64,000 bases of DNA from contig CM034105.1 in assembly GCA_019914945.1 (NCBI GenBank), positions 7,812,001 to 7,876,000 on the forward strand, given 5' to 3'. This DNA is from Typha latifolia (Eukaryota; Streptophyta; Magnoliopsida; Poales; Typhaceae). The notes under the pieces were generated by a model. The model was not told the origin of the DNA. It searched no databases and saw nothing but the letters and a program-made list of their open reading frames with translations. Position numbers and translations under genes: made by a program. Of the stretch, positions 58,049 to 64,000 are shown piece after piece (the stretch's first letter is position 1; the number at the start of each line of letters is the position of its first letter).

Positions 58049-58640
58049 TTCTGTCAACCACCACAAAGATAACGGAATAACCATGTACCGGGGGAAGATC
58101 CTCTATGAAATCCATAGAAATATCATCCCAAACATGGTTTGGTATGGGTAAAGGCTGAAGTAATCTGGCCGATTTCAATGTGGTTGCCTTAGCCCTTTGA
58201 TAGACTTCGCAAGCACGGACAAAACTCCTCACATTCTACCTCAATCCTGGCCACGTGCAACTCTGAGATATACTCCTATAAGTCCTCAAGACACCCTCAT
58301 GACCAGCCTCTAGAGTTTGGTGGAAGTGCTCCAATAATTTCTACCACAATCCATCATTTGCAAGCACCCGAATGCATCCGCGGTCCAATTACAATTCGCC
58401 TTGATACTCCAACTCGGGATGACGCTCTGGATCATCTAACACCGCTTGTAACAATCTCAAAACATCTGGATTAGATGTACATGCATACCTCAGCTCGTCA
58501 AGGAAAGTAAAGACAGGAGAAGAATAGGCTGCAAGCTCGGCGGTATCGGGTTGGCGCGATAGTGCATCCGCCGCTCTATTTTCCGTTCCCTTTTTATATT
58601 GGATTTCATAATCATACCCCAGCAATTTGGTGACCCTTCT
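58049..58640 (-). pseudogene. Element I: RNase H end and integrase N-terminus
   Basis: 58625-58389 has [20 protein letters not shown] and [13 protein letters not shown], the tether after RNase H. 58232-58008 has SFVRACEVYQRAKATTLKS, SMDFIEDLPPV and VVVDRMN, the zinc CC part and the first catalytic Asp. The rest of the integrase is gone. Confidence 0.83.
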
Positions 58641-59954
58641 CTACTATGCCGGAGTGTGTATACGCTGTCCCATAAAGTATGGAAGGCTCCTTTGATCAGT
58701 TCGGATAATGAATCGCCGATTGATCAAATAAGGCCTCCACTTTGTCACTGCATGTAGAATTGCCAATATCTCTTTCTCGTAGGTCGATAATTGCTAGAAT
58801 TTTTGTAATAAAACCTTGCCAAGGAAGGCTATAGGGCATCCTCCTTGCATTAGTACACCTCCTATGCCAACTCCCGATGTATCACATTCCATAATGAACT
58901 CTTTGGTGAAGTCCGGTAGAGCTAGAACGGGTGCTGTTGTCATTGCTGTTTTTAATTTTTCAAAAGTTGTAGTGGCTTCATCCGTCCATCTAAAAGAGTC
59001 CTTCTTCAACAAATAAGTGAGAGGAGCAGCGATCTTGCTATACCCGGCGATGAAGCAACAATAATACCCGGTCAGCCCCAAAAATCCTAGCAATCTTATG
59101 GCAAGATCATGCATATCACCTTTTGAGGATCCGCCGCCACACCTTCTGTTGAGATGATGTGGCATAAATACTCCACTTGTGGTACTCCCTATAGGCACTT
59201 GGACTTCTTGATCTTCAACTAGTTTTGCTTTAATAAATTCAGCACATCTTCCAAATGCCGCTAATGCTCTAATTCAATCTTGCTGGACACAAAAATATCG
59301 TCAAAGAATACCACGACATACCTTCACAATAGAAGCCGAAAAATATCATTCATGAGGCCTTAAAAGTAGATGTGCATTGGTAAGACTAAAGGGCATCACC
59401 CAAAGCTTGTCCAGCAGCTCCTCTATGACCAGAATAGGATACCGATCCTTGATGGTGATAGCATTTAATGCTCGGTAGTCGACACAAAAGTGCCGTCTCC
59501 CGTCCTTTCGCACTAATAGCACGCGGGATGAGTAAGAGCTATGACTTGGTTGTATGAGGCCTTGCTCTAACATTTCGACTACCATCTTGGAGATAACTTC
59601 CTTTTGCACATGTGGATACTGATATGGCCTCACATTCGCCAGTGCAGCCCCAGGCACAATCTCTATGCAATGGTCCGCCGTTCGCCTTGGTGGCAACTCC
59701 TTTGGTTCCTCAAATAGTCCAGCAAATTTATATAATAAATTAGACAACTCGATGGTAGTATCTGGACTCATTTGAGGCTCATCTTCTACATGTCCTAACT
59801 GAAGAAGATAGGCCAAATCACTCGCACATGGCAGCCCCACCATCTGCTGCATCACAGGAATCGGCGGAGAACGAACGCCATCAAACCACACATCTTTGTT
59901 TTCTTGTTTAAATTTCACCCACATGCTCCGGAAATCAAATGTGACAGGTCCCAA
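58641..59954 (-). pseudogene. Element I: reverse transcriptase and RNase H
   Basis: 59954-59346 opens with FDFRSMWVKFKQENKD, has VRPYQYPHVQKEVISKM and [25 protein letters not shown], then jumps to VMPFSLTN: about 150 bp including the GYHQI region are deleted. The FFDDI codons survive near 59290-59312. 59198-58794 has [11 protein letters not shown] and [20 protein letters not shown]. Frames are broken. Confidence 0.85.
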
Positions 59955-59966
59955 ACTCTGTAACCA

Positions 59967-60655
59967 CTAAGTGCCAAGGATAATGTCCACTCCTCGCAGC
60001 GCCAATAAATACAAGTCCATAATGATGTCGTGTCCTTGCACCCATATATCGACTCGGTGACTCAAGCTCTCCGCTAGAAGCTTTGTGCTGTCTCTAATAG
60101 CAACGTCAAACCCTGTGGTCGGTTTAGCATCCAAGCCCAATCTCCTCACTAACCTCTCCTCTAGAAAGTTGTGTGTACTCCCCGAATCGATAAGGATATG
60201 CACACAATGCTTTCTAATAAGTTCATCTACCCGCAATGTCCTCAGCGCAGAAGTACCTGAATATGCATACATCGATATTTCAGCTTGGATATCTTCCTTC
60301 GCGCCCTCCTCAACGGCCTCCTCATGGACCTCCTCTGAACACTCTCCATCACCAACAACCTCATCATCCTCCTCGAGACCATCGATGAGCATCACACTCC
60401 CGATCGGTTTGGAACACCGATGACTAGGGGTGAAACATTCATCGCATTGAAAGCAAAGACCCTTCGCTCTTCGCTCCTCCACCTGGGCTGGTGTGAGAGT
60501 TTGAACGGGGTTTTGTGCCTCCTCTATCATCAGAAGAAGGTTTCAAAGTTAGTCACGGTCTAGTAGTAGCAGCCATTGTCTTTGAACCTGATGAATTTCT
60601 AATCGATGTTCTAGGTGCAAACCTCCCATCTCAGTTGCCCCAACTCATTTTCGCT
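59967..60655 (-). pseudogene. Element I: gag zinc knuckle and protease
   Basis: It starts near 60655 at the ATGGCAGCGAAAAT position of gag. A 187-residue open frame (60530-59967) carries GLCFQCDECFTPSHRCSK (a Gly-to-Ser change before the knuckle His) and the protease HILIDSGSTHNFLEERL, with an intact DSG, ending in DIILGT. Upstream capsid sequence is missing. Confidence 0.85.
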
Positions 60656-60663
60656 GCCATCTT

Positions 60664-61051
60664 TAGGATAGATAGATGATAGAGAGGCAAGAAATCAATA
60701 TTCCAATAGCATAATAAAGTTGTCTGCAATCCACATATATATAGAGGCTAGCCAATAAGTCTTAAAACAATATGAAACACTAATTCAAGAACTTTCCCGT
60801 TGATCACTTTCAAACGCGCCCGATTGCATTTGAACACACCAAAAGACGTTCTCTGTATGTGCGAACACGATGCAGGCATTTGAACGTGGGCGTTTGAACT
60901 CGCCCGACCGTGTTCAAACGCACAATATGCGTTCTCTGTATTTGCGAACCTAATGCAGGCGTTCGCAAGGGCGTTCAAACGCTACCTACAGGAATTTTAT
61001 TATAATGAAAATGAACACTTGATGCAATAAGAAAAGATCCTAACTAAGTGT
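60664..61051 (-). mobile_element. Truncated LTR shared by elements J and I
   Basis: It ends GTGTATCA at 61051 next to the polypurine tract of J, so it is the 3' LTR of J. It stops at 60664 inside the leader (ATCTATCTATCC) and joins the gag of I. R/U5, PBS and gag N-terminus are missing. TGCGTTC and GTTCAAACGC repeats are present. Confidence 0.8.
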
Positions 61052-61826
61052 ATCAGCCCACCACGCTTCCCCGACCTTGCCCTCAAGGTGAAAAGTCGGG
61101 AATATGCTCTAGTATATTAGTCTCCAACTCCCATATTGCCTCATCCGATGGCTTGCCAAGCCACTCAACTAGAATCTCCATCTCCAATCTGGTACCATGT
61201 CATCGTCGGCATCTAGCAAGTACTCGAACTAGCTCTGCGATCTCTATCTCCTCCAATGCCTCTGGTAGAACTGATCCAACGATCTCATAATCTCCAATGC
61301 GCTCTCTCAACAATAAAACATGAAAAACAGGATACACTCTCGACCCCTCCGACAGCTCCAAACTATGTGCAACTTGACCAATACACTCCAACACCCGAAA
61401 CAAACCCAAGTAGTGATGTGCCAACTTTTGGTTACGCATCGGACGTACGGTCACCTGTCGAAACTGCTGCACCCTCACAAACACCCAACTGCCGATGTCG
61501 AACTCCTGCTCCCTATGGCTATGATCATAAACTTGCTTCATGCGATTTTGAGCAAGTTTAAGATGGGCATGCAACCTCCTCAATGTGGCGGCTCTATCCA
61601 TCAACGCTAAGTCCACCTCCGTCTGATCTCTAGATGCCACTAAATCATAAGCACATAACGTTAGAGCCGTGCGTCCATACACCACCTCAAATGGAGTCAT
61701 GCCAATGCTGCTATGGTAGGCAGTGTTGTAGGACCACTCCGCCCATGATAAGAACTTCAATTATCATTTCGGCATCTCTCCAACAAAGCACCTCAAGTAC
61801 TGCTCAATGCCTCGATTGACCACCTT
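61052..61826 (-). pseudogene. Element J: integrase C-terminus and chromodomain
   Basis: 61760-61200 (186 residues open) reads FLSWAEWSYNTAYHSSIGM, LRAHLKLAQNRMKQVY, the GPF/Y-like LGLFRVLECI, HPVFHVLLLRERIGDYEIVG and the approach to the chromodomain. The chromodomain-coding end continues to about 61090 in another frame. At 61826 the sequence jumps to the RNase H tether, so the catalytic core of integrase is deleted. Confidence 0.83.
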
Positions 61827-62795
61827 TAGATGGCGCTCCGGATCATCCATCACCTCCAGCAACAATCTCAAAATATTTGGGTCAGATGTACATGCATACC
61901 TTAGCTCGTCAAGGAAAGGAAAGGTAGGAGAAGAATAGGCAGCAAGCTAAGCGGTATCAGGTTGGCGCGATAGTTCATCTGTCACTCTATTTTCCGTTCC
62001 TTTCTTGTATTGTATTTCAAAATCATACCCCAATAATTTTGTGACCCATCGCTGCTATGTCGAAGTGTGTATGCGCTATCCCATAAAGTATGGAAGGCTC
62101 CTTTGATCAGTTCACATAATGAATCGTCTACCAATTAAATAAGGCATCCACTTAGTTACCGCATGCAGAATTGCCAACATCTCTCTCTTATAAGTCGATA
62201 ATTGCTTAGATTTTTGTGACAAAGGCTTACTAAGAAAGGCTATGGGATGTCTTCCTTGCATAAGTACAGCTCCTATGCTAACACCCGACGCATCACATTC
62301 CATAATGAACTCTTTAGTGAAGTCCGGTAGCGCTAGAACGGGTGCCGTCATTATTGCTGTTTTCAGTTTTTCAAAAGCTGAAGTGGCTTCATCCATCCAT
62401 CTAAAAGAGCCCTTCTTCAACAAAGAAGTGAGAGGAGCAGTGATCTTGCCATATCTGGTAATGAAGCATCAATAATATCCGATCAGCTCCAGAAATCCTC
62501 TCAATCTGGTGGTAGTAATAGGAATAGTCCAAGTGGTCATACATGCAACCTATTGAGGATTCGCCGCTACACTATCCGCCGAAATGATGTTGCCTAAGTA
62601 CTCCACTTATGGTACTTCCCATAGGCACTTGGACTTCCTGATCTTCAATTGGTTTTGCTTCAACAAATTCAGCACATCCTCCAAATGCCGCCAATGCTCC
62701 AATTCAGTCCTGCTATACACCAAAATATCGTCAAAAAATACCTAGACATACCAAAATACCTAAAAATACACCAAAATATTGAGAAAAGTTATCTA
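61827..62795 (-). pseudogene. Element J: RNase H and RT remnant
   Basis: 62423-62112 reads FRWMDEATSAFEKLKTAIM, FIMECDASGVSIGAVLMQG and MLAILHAVTKWMPYL. Further right are the [12 protein letters not shown] and VEYLGHI-type parts. Near 62755 the RT breaks off in a short AT-rich repeat (ACCAAAATA three times) and joins the protease-RT linker, losing the palm domain with most of the YRALNA to FDDI region. Confidence 0.82.
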
Positions 62796-63770
62796 ATAAA
62801 TTAGACAATTCAATGGTAGTATCTGAAGTTGTTTGAGGCTCATCTCCTACTAGTCCTAATTGAAGAAGATAGGTCAAATCATACGCACAAGGTAGCCCCA
62901 TCATAGGCTGCATCATAGGAATCGGTGAAGACCAAACACCATCCAGCCACACATTATTGTTTCCTTTCTTAAATTTCATCCACATGATTCGAAAATCAAA
63001 TATGACAGGTCCCAAACTCTGTAACCACTGAGTACCGAGGACAATGCCCATTGCTCACAGTGCCAACGGATACAAGTTCACAATGATGTTATGTCCTTGC
63101 ACCTGTATACCAATCCGACGACACAAATTCTCCGCCTTAAGCTTCGTGCCGTCTCCAATAGCAACATCAAATCCCATGCTCGGTTCAACATCCAAATCCA
63201 ATCTCCTCACTAATCTCTCGTCTAGATAGTTGTGTGTACTCCCTGAATAAACGAGGATGGGCGCACAATATTTTCTAACGAGTCCGTCTACTCGTAACGT
63301 CCTCGGCGCAGAAGTACCCGAATATGCATGCATCGATATTTTAGCCTAGATATCTTCCTCTATGCCCTCCTCAACGGTCTCCTTATGAACCTCCTCTGGA
63401 CACTCCATCATCAACAACCTCATCATCCTCCTCAATACCGTCGATAAACATCACACTCCCGATCGGTTTAGAACACCGATGATTGGAGGTGAAACGCTCA
63501 TCACATTGAAAGCAAAGGCCCTTCACTCTTCGCTCCTCCACCTGGGTAGGAGGTGTGAGAGTTCGAACGGGGGGGGGTCTTGTGCCTCCTCTAATATTGG
63601 AAGAATGTCTCAAAGGTGGTCGTAGTTTAGTACTCGCAGCCGCTGTTTTTGACACCGCAGAATTTCTAACCGGCGTTTTAGGTGCAAACCACCTGTCTCG
63701 GTTGCCCCAATTTATTTTCGCTTCCATCTTTAGAGCCCTATGCTTTTGTTCCATCCTCATGGCCTTCTCA
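62796..63770 (-). pseudogene. Element J: gag end, protease and linker
   Basis: 63760-63383 carries the gag segment (INWGNRDRWFAPKTP) and the knuckle GLCFQCDERFTSNHRCSK, in which the usual Gly before His is Asn. A frameshift follows. 63333-63055 is the protease: PILVYSGSTHNYLDERL, so the catalytic Asp is Tyr. 63051-62731 is the linker (FDFRIMWMKFKKGNNN, ELSNLLDNF). Confidence 0.84.
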
Positions 63771-64000
63771 AAAGCCTCCTCAAGAGTAGTAGGACATAGA
63801 CATGAACATCCGCTTATATCTCATCCCGCAGCCCTAAAATAAATGTACTCATCAATGTTCGTTCAGGCCACGGTGGCTCACAACGACTTCTAACTCTTTC
63901 AAACTCAGCTTAGTACTCCAATACGATTTGTCCTTTGAACCATCTTGCTTAATGTACCCAATCCATTGGATCACCGGAATTTTAGAAAGTCCAAGAGTGT
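63771..64000 (-). pseudogene. Element J: gag capsid part, cut by the window end
   Basis: It corresponds to 46790-46985 and the sequence before it in element F (ALEYQ-type and FERVRSRCEPPWPE-type stretches, then FILGLRDE). The frame is broken. It continues past 64000. Confidence 0.75.

Larger units (their letters stand above)
58049..60663 (-). mobile_element. Ty3/gypsy element I, internal part
   Basis: Gag knuckle, protease, RT, RNase H and the start of integrase on the minus strand. Cut at 58049 by element E and joined at 60663 to LTR sequence. Gag N-terminus, PBS and U5 are missing. The gag-protease frame is the longest open one of the family. Confidence 0.85.
61052..64000 (-). mobile_element. 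Ty3/gypsy element J, continuing beyond the window
   Basis: Minus-strand gag, protease, partial RT, RNase H, integrase C-terminus, chromodomain end. Two large internal deletions: near 61826 (integrase core lost) and near 62755-62795 (RT core lost). The gag N-terminus and 5' LTR would lie to the right of the window. Confidence 0.85.

Overview
The window is nuclear DNA from a flowering plant, possibly a monocot. It holds one recognisable host gene followed by about 60 kb of nested, decayed LTR retrotransposons. The plant call rests on four things: a Mei2-like gene of the TERMINAL EAR1-like class with GT-AG introns, a Sirevirus-type Ty1/copia element, Ty3/gypsy chromoviruses, and primer-binding sites matching the 3' end of plant initiator tRNA-Met. 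No bacterial, organellar, rRNA or tRNA genes were seen. Species cannot be read from the sequence.

Layout. 1-3091 (+): 3' part of a TEL-type RNA-binding protein gene (last six exons; the start lies outside the window). 3092-9895: 3' UTR, AT-rich spacer, a 1-kb fold-back element (4848-5901) with a diverged relative at 9110-9895, and degenerate LTR-like DNA. 10556-18781 (+): 5'-truncated Sirevirus (copia) with gag, protease, integrase, RT-RNase H, an env-like ORF behind an intron-containing leader, and the 3' LTR. 18782-24360 (+): remains of another LTR element (K), split by gypsy element A (19402-23918, -). 24361-28159: spacer with a dispersed repeat, a copia gag/protease relic and an old LTR.

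28160-41290: gypsy element C/H (+). Its LTR carries a copia solo LTR (28721-29751, TSD AACAT) and its body is split by gypsy element D (30764-40212, -). D in turn carries a 2.8-kb solo LTR (36043-38853, TSD ATATC). D ends in a palindromic LTR. 41291-45455: gypsy element G (-), lying against a fragment of the 2.8-kb LTR family and carrying its own solo gypsy LTR (44404-45298, TSD AGAAG). 45456-51140: gypsy element F (+), the longest copy, with an expanded array of primer-binding sites. 51171-58048 (-): element E, a non-coding large retrotransposon derivative with PBS, PPT and two partial long LTRs. 58049-64000 (-): gypsy elements I and J in tandem, sharing one truncated LTR; J runs off the window.

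All coding regions of the elements contain stops, frameshifts or deletions, and no element keeps both LTRs whole, so none looks autonomous. The most unusual signals are: (1) a palindromic LTR giving element D two U5 ends flanked by a 5-bp duplication with one mismatch; (2) stepwise expansion of tRNA-iMet primer-binding sites, partly absorbed into the LTR; (3) a CpG-rich palindrome, GCGTTCGAACGC, recurring in LTRs of two unrelated superfamilies and in the env leader; (4) self-complementary tandem repeats in the long LTR family.
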